DNA of 64,000 nucleotides from Sipunculus nudus (GCA_026874595.1 CM049314.1:78975300-79039299); one strand, 5' to 3'; counted from the first letter of the stretch, positions 22,437 to 37,800 are shown. Made by a program: numbers and translations. The notes: a model not told the origin generated them from the letters alone.

Positions 22437-25400
22437 ACCAAAATCCACAATTTTACTTTTTTAAAGTATCAGAATTTTCTATATCTGATTTTGCTTAAAC
22501 GATTTTACCCTTAATTTTTAGATTCACCTTCACTGACAGGTGAAAATATATAGCCAGGGATTCAGTCTGTGTCCCTATGGATCATATTTGTATATATTTA
22601 TAGAAAAATGCGTAAGTTTTGAGGTGTTTTCACCGTAAGCAAAGCATAATTAAAGCGTAAGCAAACTCTAAGCAAAGGAACTGTGTCTAGATAAATCCTT
22701 TTTACATCTATTTTCTAAAGAAATAATGTATTATTCTACTTTTCTGTAATATAGTTCTGTCGAACATTGTGTTAAACTGTAGAAAAATTGAGCTAAAATA
22801 TTCAAAAGGGTCTCAAAAATCCACAACGTTACTTTTATAAAGTATCAGAATTTTCTATTTCTGATTTTGCTTAAACGATTTAACCCTTAAATTTTAGATT
22901 CACCTTCACAGACACGTGCAATTATATAGCAAGGGAAGTAGTCTGTGTCCCTATGGGTCATATTCGTATATATTTATAGAAAAATGCTTAAATTGTGTGG
23001 TGTTTTCATCGTAAGCAAAGCATAAGCAAAGCGTAAACAAACTGTAAGCAAAGGAACTGTGTCTTCATAAATCCTTTTTGCAACTTATTTCTTAAGAAAT
23101 AATGAATTACTCTTCTTCCCGGGTATCTATTTCTGTCGAACATGGTGCAAAACTGTAGAAAAATTGAGGTAAAATATGCAAAAGGGTCACCAAAATCCAC
23201 AATGTCACTCTTATAACGTTTCAGAATTTTCTATTTCTGAATTTGACTGAACAATTTTGCACTTAATATTTAGATTCCTGATCACTAACAGGAACTATTT
23301 TGTAGCCAGGTAAACAGTCTGTGTCCCCATGGGTTATATTCGTATATATTTATAGAAAAATGCTTAAATTGTGTGGTGTTTTCATCGTAAGCAAAGCATA
23401 AGCAAAGCGTAAGCAAACTGTAAGCAAAGGAATTGTGTCTTGATAAATAATTTTGCAACTTATTTCTTAAGAAATAATGAATTACTCTTCTTCCCGGGTA
23501 TCTATTTCTGTCGAACATGGTGCAAAACTGTAGAAAAATTAAGATGAAATATGCAAAAGGATAAAAAAAATCCATAATGTAACTTCAAGAAAGTAGCGGA
23601 TTTTTATAATTCTGGTTTTGATTGAACAATTTTACCCTTAATATTTAGATTCCTGATCACTAACAGGAAATATTTTGTAGCCAGGTAAACAGGTTGTGTC
23701 CCTTTGGGTCATATTTGTTTGTATTTGTAGAAAAATGCTTAAATTGTGTGGTGTTTTATCGTGAGCAAAGCATAAGTAAAGAATAAGCAAACTGTAAGCA
23801 AAGGAAATGTGTCTTCATAAATCCTTTTTGCAACTTATTTCTTAAGAAATAATGAATTACTCTTCTTCCCGGGTATCTATTTCTGTCGAACATGGTGCAA
23901 AACTGTAGAAAAATTGAGGTAAAATATGCAAAAGGGTCACCAAAATCCACAATGTTACTTTTTTAAAGTATTAGAATTTTCTATATCTGATTTTGATTAA
24001 ACGATTTTACCCTTAATTTATAGATTCACCTTCACTGACAGGTGAAATTATATAGCCAGGGAACCAGTCTGTGTCCCTATGGGTCATATTTGTATATATT
24101 TATAGAAAAATGCGTAAGTTTTGAGGTGTTTTCACCGTAAGCAAAGCATAAGCAAACTCTAAGCAAAGGAACTGTGTCTTAATAAATCTATTTTACATCT
24201 ATTATCTAAAGAAATAATGTTTTATTCTACTTTTCTGTAATATAGTTCTGTCGAATATTCTGTTAATCTGTGGAAAAATTGAGCTATAATATTCAAAAGG
24301 GTCACAAAAATCCACAACGTTACTTTTATAAAGTATCAGAATTTTCTATTTCTGATTTTGCTTAAACGATTTAACCCTTAAATTTTACATTCACCTTCAC
24401 TGACACGTGCAATTATATAGCCAGGGAAGCAGTCTGTGTCCCTTTGGGTCATATTCGTATATATTTATAGAAAAATGCTTAAATTGTGTGGTGTTTTCAT
24501 CGTAAGCAAAGCATAAGCAAAGCGTAAACAAACCGTAAGCAAAGGAACTGTGTCTTCATAAATCCTTTTTGCATACATTTTCTTAAGAAATAATGTGTTA
24601 TTCTACTTCCCGGGAATCTTTTTCTGTCGAATATGGTGCAAAAATGTAGAAAAATTGAGGCAAAAATATGCAAAAGGATTAAAAAATCCATAACTTCGCA
24701 TTATGAAAGTAGCGGATTTTTATAATTGTGGTTTTGACTGAACAATTTTACCCATAATATTTAGATTCCTCATCACTTACAGGAACTTTTTTGTAGACAG
24801 GTAAACAGTCTGTGTCCCTATGGGTCATATTTGTGTGTATTTGTGGAAAAATGCTTAAATTGTGTGGTGTTTTCATCGTAAGCAAAGCATAAGCAAAGAA
24901 TAAGCAAACTGTAAGCAAAAGAACTGTGTCTCGATAAATCCTTTTTGCATCTATTTTCTGAAGAAATAATGTATTATTCTACTTCCCGGGAATCTAATTC
25001 TGTCGAAAATGGTGCAAAATTGTAGAAAAGTTGAGGTAAAATATGCAAAAGGTTCACAAAAATCCAATATGTCACTCTTATAAGGTTTCAGAATTTTCTA
25101 TTTCTGAATTTGATTGAACAATTTTGCCCTTAATATTTAGATTCCTGATCACAAACAGGAACTATTTTGTTGCTAGGTAAACAGTCTGTGTCCCGATGGG
25201 TTATATTTGTATATATTTAAAGAAAAATGCTTAAATTGTGTGGTGTTTTCATCGTAAGCAAAGCATAAGCAAAGCGTAAGCAAACTGTAAGCAAAGGAAC
25301 TGTATCTTGATAAATCCTTTTTGCAACTATTTTCAAAAGAAGTAATGTATTATTTGACTTTCAGGGAACCTATTAATGTCGAATATGGTGCAAAACTGTA

Positions 25401-26932
25401 GAAAAATTAAGATGAAATATGCAAAAGGATCACAAAAATCCATAATGTAACTTTAAGAAAGTAGCGGATTTTTATAATTGTGTTTTTGATTGAACAATTT
25501 TACCCTTAATATTTAGATTCCTGATCACTAACAGGAAATATTTTGTAGCCAGGCAAACAGGTTGTGTCCCTTTGGGTCATATTTGTGTTAATTTGTAGAA
25601 AAATGCTTAAATTGTGTGGTGTTTTATCGTGAGCAAAGCATAAGCAAAGAATAAGCAAACTGTAAGCAAAGGAACTGTGTCTTCATAAATCCTTTTGCAA
25701 CCTGTTTCTTAAGAAATAATGAATTACTCTTCTTCCCGGATATCTATTTTTGTCGAACATGGTGCAACACTGTAGAAAAATTGAGGTAAAATATGCAAAA
25801 GGGTCACCAAAATCCACAATGTTACTTTTATAAAGTATCTGAATTTTCTATTTCTGATTTTGCTTAAACGATTTAACCCTTAAATTTTACATTCACCTTC
25901 ACTGACACGTGCAAATATATAGCCAGGGAAGCAGTCTGTGTCCCTATGGGTCATATTCGTATATATTTATAGAAAAATGCTTAAATTGTGTGGTGTTTTC
26001 ATCGTAAGCAAAGCATAAGCAAAGAATAAGCAAACTGTGAGCAAAAGAACTGTGTCTTGATAAATCCTTTTTGCATCTATTTTCTGAAGAAATAATGTAT
26101 TATTCTTCTTCCCGGGAATCTATTTCTGTCGAAAACGGTGCCAAACTGTAGAAAAATTGAGGTAAAATATGCAAAAGGTTCACAAAAATCCATAATGTCA
26201 CTCTTATAACGTTTCAGAATTTTCTATTTCTGAATTTGATTAAACAATTTTGCCCTTAATATTTAGATTCCTGATCACTAACAGGAACTATTTTGTAGCC
26301 AGGTTAACAGTCTGTGTCCCCATGGGTCATATTCGTATATATTTATAGAAAAATGCTTAAATTGTGTGGTGTTTTCATCGTAAGCAAAGCATAAGCAAAG
26401 CGTAAGCAAACTGTAAGCAAAGGAACTATGTCTTGATAAACCCTTTTTGCAACTATTTTCAGAAGAAATAATTTATTATTTGACTTTTTGGGAACCTATT
26501 CCTGTCGAATATGGTGCACAACTGTAGAAAAATTAAGATGAAATATGCAAAAGGATCACAAAAATCCATAATGTAACTTTAAGAAAGTAGCGGATTTTTA
26601 TAAATGTGGTTTTGATTGAACAATTTTACCCTTAATATTTACATTCCTGATCACTAACAGGAAATATTTTGTAGCCAGGTAAACAGGTTGTGTCCCTTTG
26701 GGTCATATTTGTGTGTATTTGTAGAAAAATGCTTAAATTGTGTGGTGTTTTATCGTGAGCAAAGCATAAGCAAAGAATAAGCAAACTGTAAGCAAAGAAA
26801 CTGTGTCTTTTTAAATCCTTTTTGCTACTTATTTCTTAAGAAATAATGAATTACTCTTCTTCCCGGGTATCTATTTCTGTCGAACATGGTGCAAAACTGT
26901 AGAAAAATTGAGGTAAAATATGCAAAAGGGTG
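22437..26932. repeat. 12-monomer higher-order unit, copy 1 (4,496 bp)
   Basis: Monomers begin at 22,563, 22,939, 23,315, 23,690, 24,065, 24,430, 24,806, 25,182, 25,558, 25,932, 26,308 and 26,684. Types are A, B/D, B/E, B, a, C, D, E, F/A, D', E', B'. It is followed directly by a second copy. Rare variants shared by both copies include tataaggtttcag, gggttatatttg followed by tatatatttaa, ttcaaaagaagtaatg, gataaaccctttttg, gtctttttaaatcc, gataaataattttg and gcaagggaagtag. I found no difference at the places compared. The first differing base on the left is 22,436 (C against G). Confidence 0.92.
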
Positions 26933-29900
26933 ACCAAAATCCACAATTTTACTTTTTTAAAGTATCAGAATTTTCTATATCTGATTTTGCTTAAACGATT
27001 TTACCCTTAATTTTTAGATTCACCTTCACTGACAGGTGAAAATATATAGCCAGGGATTCAGTCTGTGTCCCTATGGATCATATTTGTATATATTTATAGA
27101 AAAATGCGTAAGTTTTGAGGTGTTTTCACCGTAAGCAAAGCATAATTAAAGCGTAAGCAAACTCTAAGCAAAGGAACTGTGTCTAGATAAATCCTTTTTA
27201 CATCTATTTTCTAAAGAAATAATGTATTATTCTACTTTTCTGTAATATAGTTCTGTCGAACATTGTGTTAAACTGTAGAAAAATTGAGCTAAAATATTCA
27301 AAAGGGTCTCAAAAATCCACAACGTTACTTTTATAAAGTATCAGAATTTTCTATTTCTGATTTTGCTTAAACGATTTAACCCTTAAATTTTAGATTCACC
27401 TTCACAGACACGTGCAATTATATAGCAAGGGAAGTAGTCTGTGTCCCTATGGGTCATATTCGTATATATTTATAGAAAAATGCTTAAATTGTGTGGTGTT
27501 TTCATCGTAAGCAAAGCATAAGCAAAGCGTAAACAAACTGTAAGCAAAGGAACTGTGTCTTCATAAATCCTTTTTGCAACTTATTTCTTAAGAAATAATG
27601 AATTACTCTTCTTCCCGGGTATCTATTTCTGTCGAACATGGTGCAAAACTGTAGAAAAATTGAGGTAAAATATGCAAAAGGGTCACCAAAATCCACAATG
27701 TCACTCTTATAACGTTTCAGAATTTTCTATTTCTGAATTTGACTGAACAATTTTGCACTTAATATTTAGATTCCTGATCACTAACAGGAACTATTTTGTA
27801 GCCAGGTAAACAGTCTGTGTCCCCATGGGTTATATTCGTATATATTTATAGAAAAATGCTTAAATTGTGTGGTGTTTTCATCGTAAGCAAAGCATAAGCA
27901 AAGCGTAAGCAAACTGTAAGCAAAGGAATTGTGTCTTGATAAATAATTTTGCAACTTATTTCTTAAGAAATAATGAATTACTCTTCTTCCCGGGTATCTA
28001 TTTCTGTCGAACATGGTGCAAAACTGTAGAAAAATTAAGATGAAATATGCAAAAGGATAAAAAAAATCCATAATGTAACTTCAAGAAAGTAGCGGATTTT
28101 TATAATTCTGGTTTTGATTGAACAATTTTACCCTTAATATTTAGATTCCTGATCACTAACAGGAAATATTTTGTAGCCAGGTAAACAGGTTGTGTCCCTT
28201 TGGGTCATATTTGTTTGTATTTGTAGAAAAATGCTTAAATTGTGTGGTGTTTTATCGTGAGCAAAGCATAAGTAAAGAATAAGCAAACTGTAAGCAAAGG
28301 AAATGTGTCTTCATAAATCCTTTTTGCAACTTATTTCTTAAGAAATAATGAATTACTCTTCTTCCCGGGTATCTATTTCTGTCGAACATGGTGCAAAACT
28401 GTAGAAAAATTGAGGTAAAATATGCAAAAGGGTCACCAAAATCCACAATGTTACTTTTTTAAAGTATTAGAATTTTCTATATCTGATTTTGATTAAACGA
28501 TTTTACCCTTAATTTATAGATTCACCTTCACTGACAGGTGAAATTATATAGCCAGGGAACCAGTCTGTGTCCCTATGGGTCATATTTGTATATATTTATA
28601 GAAAAATGCGTAAGTTTTGAGGTGTTTTCACCGTAAGCAAAGCATAAGCAAACTCTAAGCAAAGGAACTGTGTCTTAATAAATCTATTTTACATCTATTA
28701 TCTAAAGAAATAATGTTTTATTCTACTTTTCTGTAATATAGTTCTGTCGAATATTCTGTTAATCTGTGGAAAAATTGAGCTATAATATTCAAAAGGGTCA
28801 CAAAAATCCACAACGTTACTTTTATAAAGTATCAGAATTTTCTATTTCTGATTTTGCTTAAACGATTTAACCCTTAAATTTTACATTCACCTTCACTGAC
28901 ACGTGCAATTATATAGCCAGGGAAGCAGTCTGTGTCCCTTTGGGTCATATTCGTATATATTTATAGAAAAATGCTTAAATTGTGTGGTGTTTTCATCGTA
29001 AGCAAAGCATAAGCAAAGCGTAAACAAACCGTAAGCAAAGGAACTGTGTCTTCATAAATCCTTTTTGCATACATTTTCTTAAGAAATAATGTGTTATTCT
29101 ACTTCCCGGGAATCTTTTTCTGTCGAATATGGTGCAAAAATGTAGAAAAATTGAGGCAAAAATATGCAAAAGGATTAAAAAATCCATAACTTCGCATTAT
29201 GAAAGTAGCGGATTTTTATAATTGTGGTTTTGACTGAACAATTTTACCCATAATATTTAGATTCCTCATCACTTACAGGAACTTTTTTGTAGACAGGTAA
29301 ACAGTCTGTGTCCCTATGGGTCATATTTGTGTGTATTTGTGGAAAAATGCTTAAATTGTGTGGTGTTTTCATCGTAAGCAAAGCATAAGCAAAGAATAAG
29401 CAAACTGTAAGCAAAAGAACTGTGTCTCGATAAATCCTTTTTGCATCTATTTTCTGAAGAAATAATGTATTATTCTACTTCCCGGGAATCTAATTCTGTC
29501 GAAAATGGTGCAAAATTGTAGAAAAGTTGAGGTAAAATATGCAAAAGGTTCACAAAAATCCAATATGTCACTCTTATAAGGTTTCAGAATTTTCTATTTC
29601 TGAATTTGATTGAACAATTTTGCCCTTAATATTTAGATTCCTGATCACAAACAGGAACTATTTTGTTGCTAGGTAAACAGTCTGTGTCCCGATGGGTTAT
29701 ATTTGTATATATTTAAAGAAAAATGCTTAAATTGTGTGGTGTTTTCATCGTAAGCAAAGCATAAGCAAAGCGTAAGCAAACTGTAAGCAAAGGAACTGTA
29801 TCTTGATAAATCCTTTTTGCAACTATTTTCAAAAGAAGTAATGTATTATTTGACTTTCAGGGAACCTATTAATGTCGAATATGGTGCAAAACTGTAGAAA

Positions 29901-31428
29901 AATTAAGATGAAATATGCAAAAGGATCACAAAAATCCATAATGTAACTTTAAGAAAGTAGCGGATTTTTATAATTGTGTTTTTGATTGAACAATTTTACC
30001 CTTAATATTTAGATTCCTGATCACTAACAGGAAATATTTTGTAGCCAGGCAAACAGGTTGTGTCCCTTTGGGTCATATTTGTGTTAATTTGTAGAAAAAT
30101 GCTTAAATTGTGTGGTGTTTTATCGTGAGCAAAGCATAAGCAAAGAATAAGCAAACTGTAAGCAAAGGAACTGTGTCTTCATAAATCCTTTTGCAACCTG
30201 TTTCTTAAGAAATAATGAATTACTCTTCTTCCCGGATATCTATTTTTGTCGAACATGGTGCAACACTGTAGAAAAATTGAGGTAAAATATGCAAAAGGGT
30301 CACCAAAATCCACAATGTTACTTTTATAAAGTATCTGAATTTTCTATTTCTGATTTTGCTTAAACGATTTAACCCTTAAATTTTACATTCACCTTCACTG
30401 ACACGTGCAAATATATAGCCAGGGAAGCAGTCTGTGTCCCTATGGGTCATATTCGTATATATTTATAGAAAAATGCTTAAATTGTGTGGTGTTTTCATCG
30501 TAAGCAAAGCATAAGCAAAGAATAAGCAAACTGTGAGCAAAAGAACTGTGTCTTGATAAATCCTTTTTGCATCTATTTTCTGAAGAAATAATGTATTATT
30601 CTTCTTCCCGGGAATCTATTTCTGTCGAAAACGGTGCCAAACTGTAGAAAAATTGAGGTAAAATATGCAAAAGGTTCACAAAAATCCATAATGTCACTCT
30701 TATAACGTTTCAGAATTTTCTATTTCTGAATTTGATTAAACAATTTTGCCCTTAATATTTAGATTCCTGATCACTAACAGGAACTATTTTGTAGCCAGGT
30801 TAACAGTCTGTGTCCCCATGGGTCATATTCGTATATATTTATAGAAAAATGCTTAAATTGTGTGGTGTTTTCATCGTAAGCAAAGCATAAGCAAAGCGTA
30901 AGCAAACTGTAAGCAAAGGAACTATGTCTTGATAAACCCTTTTTGCAACTATTTTCAGAAGAAATAATTTATTATTTGACTTTTTGGGAACCTATTCCTG
31001 TCGAATATGGTGCACAACTGTAGAAAAATTAAGATGAAATATGCAAAAGGATCACAAAAATCCATAATGTAACTTTAAGAAAGTAGCGGATTTTTATAAA
31101 TGTGGTTTTGATTGAACAATTTTACCCTTAATATTTACATTCCTGATCACTAACAGGAAATATTTTGTAGCCAGGTAAACAGGTTGTGTCCCTTTGGGTC
31201 ATATTTGTGTGTATTTGTAGAAAAATGCTTAAATTGTGTGGTGTTTTATCGTGAGCAAAGCATAAGCAAAGAATAAGCAAACTGTAAGCAAAGAAACTGT
31301 GTCTTTTTAAATCCTTTTTGCTACTTATTTCTTAAGAAATAATGAATTACTCTTCTTCCCGGGTATCTATTTCTGTCGAACATGGTGCAAAACTGTAGAA
31401 AAATTGAGGTAAAATATGCAAAAGGGTG
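26933..31428. repeat. 12-monomer higher-order unit, copy 2 (4,496 bp)
   Basis: This is the tandem partner of 22,437-26,932. Identity continues past the nominal end to 31,526, about 98 bp into the next monomer; the first difference is at 31,527 (T against G at 27,031). Monomers begin at 27,059, 27,435, 27,811, 28,186, 28,561, 28,926, 29,302, 29,678, 30,054, 30,428, 30,804 and 31,180. Near identity over 4.5 kb implies a very recent duplication, or an assembly error. Confidence 0.92.
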
Positions 31429-31800
31429 ACCAAAATCCACAATTTTACTTTTTTAAAGTATCAGAATTTTCTATATCTGATTTTGCTTAAACGATTTTAC
31501 CCTTAATTTTTAGATTCACCTTCACTTACAGGAACTTTTTTGTAGACAGGTAAACAGTCTGTATCCCTATGGGTCATATTTGTATATATTTATAGAAAAA
31601 TGCGTAAGTTTTGAGGTGTTTTCACCGTAAGCAAAGCATAAGCAAAGCGTAAGCAAACTCTAAGCAAAGGAACTGTCTTGATAAATCGTGTTTGCAACTA
31701 TTTTCTGAAGAAATAATGTATTATTCGACATCCAGAGAATCTATTTCTGTCGAATATGGTGCAAAACTGTTGAAAAATTTAGGTAAAAATATGCAAAAGG

Positions 31801-34800
31801 ATAAAATAATCCATAATGTCACTTTAAGAAAGTAGCGGATTTTTATAATTGTGGTTTTGATTGAACAATTTTACCCTTAATATTTACATTCCTGATCACT
31901 AACAGGAACTTTTTTGTAGCCAGGTAAACAGTCTGTGTCCCCATGGGTTAAATTTGTGTGTATTTGTGGAAAAATGCTTAAATGGGGTGGTGTTTTATCG
32001 TCAGCAAAGCATAAGCAAAGAATAAGCAAACTGTAAGAAAAGGAACTGTGTCTTGATAAATCCTTTTTACATCTATTTTCTAAAGAAATAATGTATAATT
32101 CTACTTTTCTGTTATATAGTTCTGTCGAATATGGTGTTAACCTGTAGAAAAATTGAGCTAAAATATTTAAAAGGGTCACAAAAATCCACAACGTTACTTT
32201 TATAAAGTATCAGAATTTTCTATTTCTGATTTTGCTTAAACGATTTAACACTTAAATTTTACATTCACCTTCACTGACACGTGCAATTATATAGCCAGGG
32301 AACCAGTCTCTGTCCCTAAGGGTCATATTTGTATATATTTATAGAAAAATGCGTAAGTTTTGAGGGGTTTTCACCGTAAGCAAAGCATAAGCAAAGCGTA
32401 AGCAAACTCTAAGCAAAGGAACTGTGTCTTGATAAATCCTTTTTACATCTATTTTCTAAAGAAATAATGTATTATTCTACTTTTCTGTAATATAGTTCTG
32501 TCGAATATTGTATTAAACTGTAGAAAAATTGAGCTAAAATATTCAAAAGGGTCACAAAAATCCACAACGTTACTTTTATAAAGTATCAGAATTTTCTATT
32601 TCTGATTTTGCTTAAACGATTTAACCCTTAAATTTTACATTCACCTTTACTTACAGGTCCAAATATATAGCCAGGGAAGCAGTCTGTGTCCCTATGGGTC
32701 ATATTCGTATATATTTATAGAAAAATCCTTAAATTGTGTGGTGTTTTCATCGTAAGCAAAGCATAAGCAAAGAATAAGCAAAGTGTAAGCAAAAGAACTG
32801 TGTCTTGATAAATCCTTTTTGCATCTATTTTCTGAAGAAATAATGTATTATTCTACTTCCCGGGAATCTATTTCTGTCGAAAACGGTGCCAAACTGTAGA
32901 AAAATTGAGGCAAAATATGCAAAAGGGTCACCAAAATCCACAATTTTACTTTTTTAAAGTATCAGAATTTTCTATATCTGATTTTGCTTAAACGATTTTA
33001 CCCTTAATTTTTAGATTCACCTTAACTTACAGGAACTTTTTTGTAGACAGGTAAACAGTCTGTGTCCCTATGGGTCATATTTGTATATATTTATAGAAAA
33101 ATGCGTAAGTTTTGAGGTGTTTTCACCGTTAGCAAAGCATAAGCAAAGCGTAAGCAAACTCTAAGCAAAGGAACTGTCTTGATAAATCGTGTTTGCAACT
33201 ATTTTCTGAAGAAATAATGTATTATTCGACATTCAGAGAATCTATTTCTGTCGAATATGGTGCAAAACTGTTGAAAAATTGAGGTAAAATATGCAAAAGG
33301 ATAAAAGAATCCATAATGTCACTGTAAGAAAGTAGCGGATTTTTCTAATTGTGGTTTTGATTGAACAATTTTACCCTTAATATTTACATTCCTGATCACT
33401 AACAGGAACTTTTTTGTAGCCAGGTAAACAGTCTGTGTCCCCATGGGTTATATTTGTGTGTATTTGTGGAAAAATGCTTAAATTGTGTGGTGTTTTCATC
33501 GTAAGCAAAGCATAAGCAAAGAATAAGCAAACTGTAAGAAAAGGAGCTGTGTCTTAATAAATCCTTTTTACATCTTTTTTCTAAAGAAATAATGTATTAT
33601 TCTACTTTTCTGTAATATAGTTCTGTCGAATATGGTGTTAAACTGTAGAAAAATCGAGCTAAAATATTCAAAAGGGTCACAAAAATCCACAACGTTACTT
33701 TTATAAAGTATCAGAATTTTCTATTTCTGATTTTGCTTAAACGATTTAACCCTTAAATTTTACATTCACCTTCACTGACACGTGCAATTATATAGCCAGG
33801 GAAGCAGTATGTGCCCCTATGGGTCATATTCGTATATATTTATAGAAAAATGCTTAAATTGTGTGGTGTTTTCATCGTAAGCAAAGCATAAGCAAAGCGT
33901 AAACAAACTGTAAGCAAAGGAACTGTGTCTTCATAAATCCTTTTTGCATCTATTTTCTGAAGAAATAATGTATTATTCTACTTCCCGGGAATCTATTTCT
34001 GTCGAAAACGGTGCAAAACTGTAGAAAAATTGAGGTAAAATATGCAAAAGGTTCACAAAAATCCACAATGTCACTCTTATAACGTTTCAGAATTTTCTAT
34101 TTCTGAATTTGACTGAACAATTTTGCACTTAATATTTAGATTCCTGATCACTAACAGGAACTATTTTGTAGCCAGGTAAACAGTCTGTGTCCCCATGGGT
34201 TATATTCGTATATATTTATAGAAAAATGCTTAAATTGTGTGGTGTTTTCATCGTAAGCAAAGCATAAGCAAAGCGTAAGCAAACTGTAAGCAAAGGAATT
34301 GTGTCTTGATAAATAATTTTGCAACTTATTTCTTAAGAAATAATGAATTACTCTTCTTCCCGGGTATCTATTTCTGTCGAACATGGTGCAAAACTGTAGA
34401 AAAATTAAGATGAAATATGCAAAAGGATAAAAAAAATCCATAATGTAACTTCAAGAAAGTAGCGGATTTTTATAATTCTGGTTTTGATTGAACAATTTTA
34501 CCCTTAATATTTAGATTCCTGATCACTAACAGGAAATATTTTGTAGCCAGGTAAACAGGTTGTGTCCCTTTGGGTCATATTTGTTTGTATTTGTAGAAAA
34601 ATGCTTAAATTGTGTGGTGTTTTATCGTGAGCAAAGCATAAGTAAAGAATAAGCAAACTGTAAGCAAAGGAAATGTGTCTTCATAAATCCTTTTTGCAAC
34701 TTATTTCTTAAGAAATAATGAATTACTCTTCTTCCCGGGTATCTATTTCTGTCGAACATGGTGCAAAACTGTAGAAAAATTGAGGTAAAATATGCAAAAG

Positions 34801-37800
34801 GGTCATCAAAATCCACAATGTTACTTTTTTAAAGTGTCAGAATTTTCTATATCTGATTTTGCTTAAACGATTTTACCCTTAATTTTTAGATTCACCTTCA
34901 CTGACAGGTGAAATTATATAGACAGGGATTCAGTCTGTGTCCCTATGGGTCATATTTGTATATATTTATAGAAAAATGCGTAAGTTTTGAGGTGTTTTCA
35001 CCGTAAGCAAAGCATAATCAAAGCGTAAGCAAACTCTAAGCAAAGGAACTGTGTCTAGATAAATCCTTTTTACATCTATTTTCTAAAGAAATAATGTATT
35101 ATTCTACTTTTCTGTAATATAGTTCTGTCGAATATTGTGTTAAACTGTAGAAAAATTGAGCTAAAATATTCAAAAGGGTCACAAAAATCCACAACGTTAC
35201 TTTTATAAAGTATCAGAATTTTCTATTTCTGATTTTGCTTAAACGATTTAACCCTTAAATTTTAGATTCACCTTCACTGACACGTGCAATTATATAGCCA
35301 GGGAAGCAGTCTGTGTCCCTATGGGTCATATTCGTATATATTTATAGAAAAATGCTTAAATTGTGTGGTGTTTTCATCGTAAGCAAAGCATAAGCAAAGC
35401 GTAAACAAACTGTAAGCAAAGGAACTGTGTCTTCATAAATCCTTTTTGCAACTTATTTCTTAAGAAATAATGAATTACTCTTCTTCCCGGGTATCTATTT
35501 CTGTCGAACATGGTGCAAAACTGTAGAAACATTGAGGTAAAATATGCAAAAGGGTCACCAAAATCCACAATGTTACTTTTTTTAAGGACCAGAATTTTCT
35601 ATATCTGATTTTGATTAAACGATTTTACCCTTAATTTTTGATTCACCTTCACTGACAGGTGAAATTATATAGCCAGGGAACCAGTCTGTGTCCCTATGGG
35701 TCATATTTGTATATATTTATAGAAAAATGCGTAAGTTTTGAGGTGTTTTCACCGTAAGCAAAGCATAAGCAAACTCTAAGCAAAGGAACTGTGTCTTGAT
35801 AAATCCTTTTTACATCTATTATCTAAAGAAATAATGTATTATTCTACTTTTCTGTAATATAGTTCTGTCGAATATTGTGTTAATCTGTAGAAAAATTGAG
35901 CTAAAATATTCAAAAGGGTCACAAAAATCCACAACGTTACTTTTATAAAGTATCAGAATTTTCTATTTCTGATTTTGCTTAAACGATTTAACCCTTAAAT
36001 TTTACATTCACCTTCACTGACACGTGCAATTATATAGCCAGGGAAGCAGTCTGTGTCCCTTTGGGTCATATTCGTATATATTTATAGAAAAATGCTTAAA
36101 TTGTGTGGTGTTTTCATCGTAAGCAAAGCATAAGAAAAGCGTAAACAAACCGTAAGCAAAGGAACTGTGTCTTCATAAATCCTTTTTGCATACATTTTCT
36201 TAAGAAATAATGTGTTATTCTACTCCCCGGGAATCTTTTTCTGTCGAATATGGTGCAAAAATGTAGAAAAATTGAGGCAAAAATATGCAAAAGGATTAAA
36301 AAATCCATAATTTCGCATTATGAAAGTAGCGGATTTTTATAATTGTGGTTTTGACTGAACAATTTTACCCATAATATTTAGATTCCTCATCACTTACAGG
36401 AACTTTTTTGTAGACAGGTAAACAGTCTGTGTCCCTATGGGTCATATTTGTGTGTATTTGTGGAAAAATGCTTAAATTGTGTGGTGTTTTCATCGTAAGC
36501 AGAGCATAAGCAAAGAATAAGCAAACTGTAAGCAAAAGAACTGTGTCTCGATAAATCCTTTTTGCATCTATTTTCTGAAGAAATAATGTATTATTCTACT
36601 TCCCGGGAATCTAATTCTGTCGAAAATGGTGCAAAATTGTAGAAAAGTTGAGGTAAAATATGCAAAAGGTTCACAAAAATCCAAAATGTCACTCTTATAA
36701 CGTTTCAGAATTTTCTATTTCTGAATTTGATTGAACAATTTTGCCCTTAATATTTAGATTCCTGATCACAAACAGGAACTATTTTGTTGCTAGGTAAACA
36801 GTCTGTGTCCCCATGGGTTATATTCGTATATATTTAAAGAAAAATGCTTAAATTGTGTGGTGTTTTCATCGTAAGCAAAGCATAAGCAAAGCGTAAGCAA
36901 ACTGCAAGCAAAGGAACTGTATCTTGATAAATCCTTTTTGCAACTATTTTCAGAAGAAGTAATGTATTATTTGACTTTCAGGGAACCTATTAATGTCGAA
37001 TATGGTGCAAAACTGTAGAAAAATTAAGATGAAATATGCAAAAGGATCACAAAAATCCATAATGTAACTTTAAGAAAGTAGCGGATTTTTATAATTGTGT
37101 TTTTGATTGAACAATTTTACCCTTAATATTTAGATTCCTGATCACTAACAGGAAATATTTTGTAGCCAGGCAAACAGGTTGTGTCCCTTTGGGTCATATT
37201 TGTGTTAATTTGTAGAAAAATGCTTAAATTGTGTGGTGTTTTATCGTGAGCAAAGCATAAGCAAAGAATAAGCAAACTGTAAGCAAAGGAACTGTGTCTT
37301 CATAAATCCTTTTGCAACCTGTTTCTTAAGAAATAATGAATTACTCTTCTTCCCGGATATCTATTTTTGTCGAACATGGTGCAACACTGTAGAAAAATTG
37401 AGGTAAAATATGCAAAAGGGTCACCAAAATCCACAATGTTACTTTTTTAAAGTATCAGAATTTTCTATATCTGATTTTGATTAAACGATTTTACCCTTAT
37501 TTTTGAGATTCACCTTCACTGACAGGTGCAATTATATAGCCAGGGAACCAGTCTGTGTTCCTATGGGTCATATTTGTATATATTTATAGAAAAATGCGTA
37601 AGTTTTGAGGTGTTTTCACCGTAAGCAAAGCATAAGCAAAGCGTAAGCAAACTCTAAGCAAAGGAACTGTGTCTTGATAAATCCTTTTTACATCTATTTT
37701 CTAAAGAAATAATGTATTATTCTACTTTTCTGTAATAAAGTTCTGTCGAATATTGTATTAAACTGTAGAAAAATTGAGCTAAAATATTTAAAAGGGTCAC

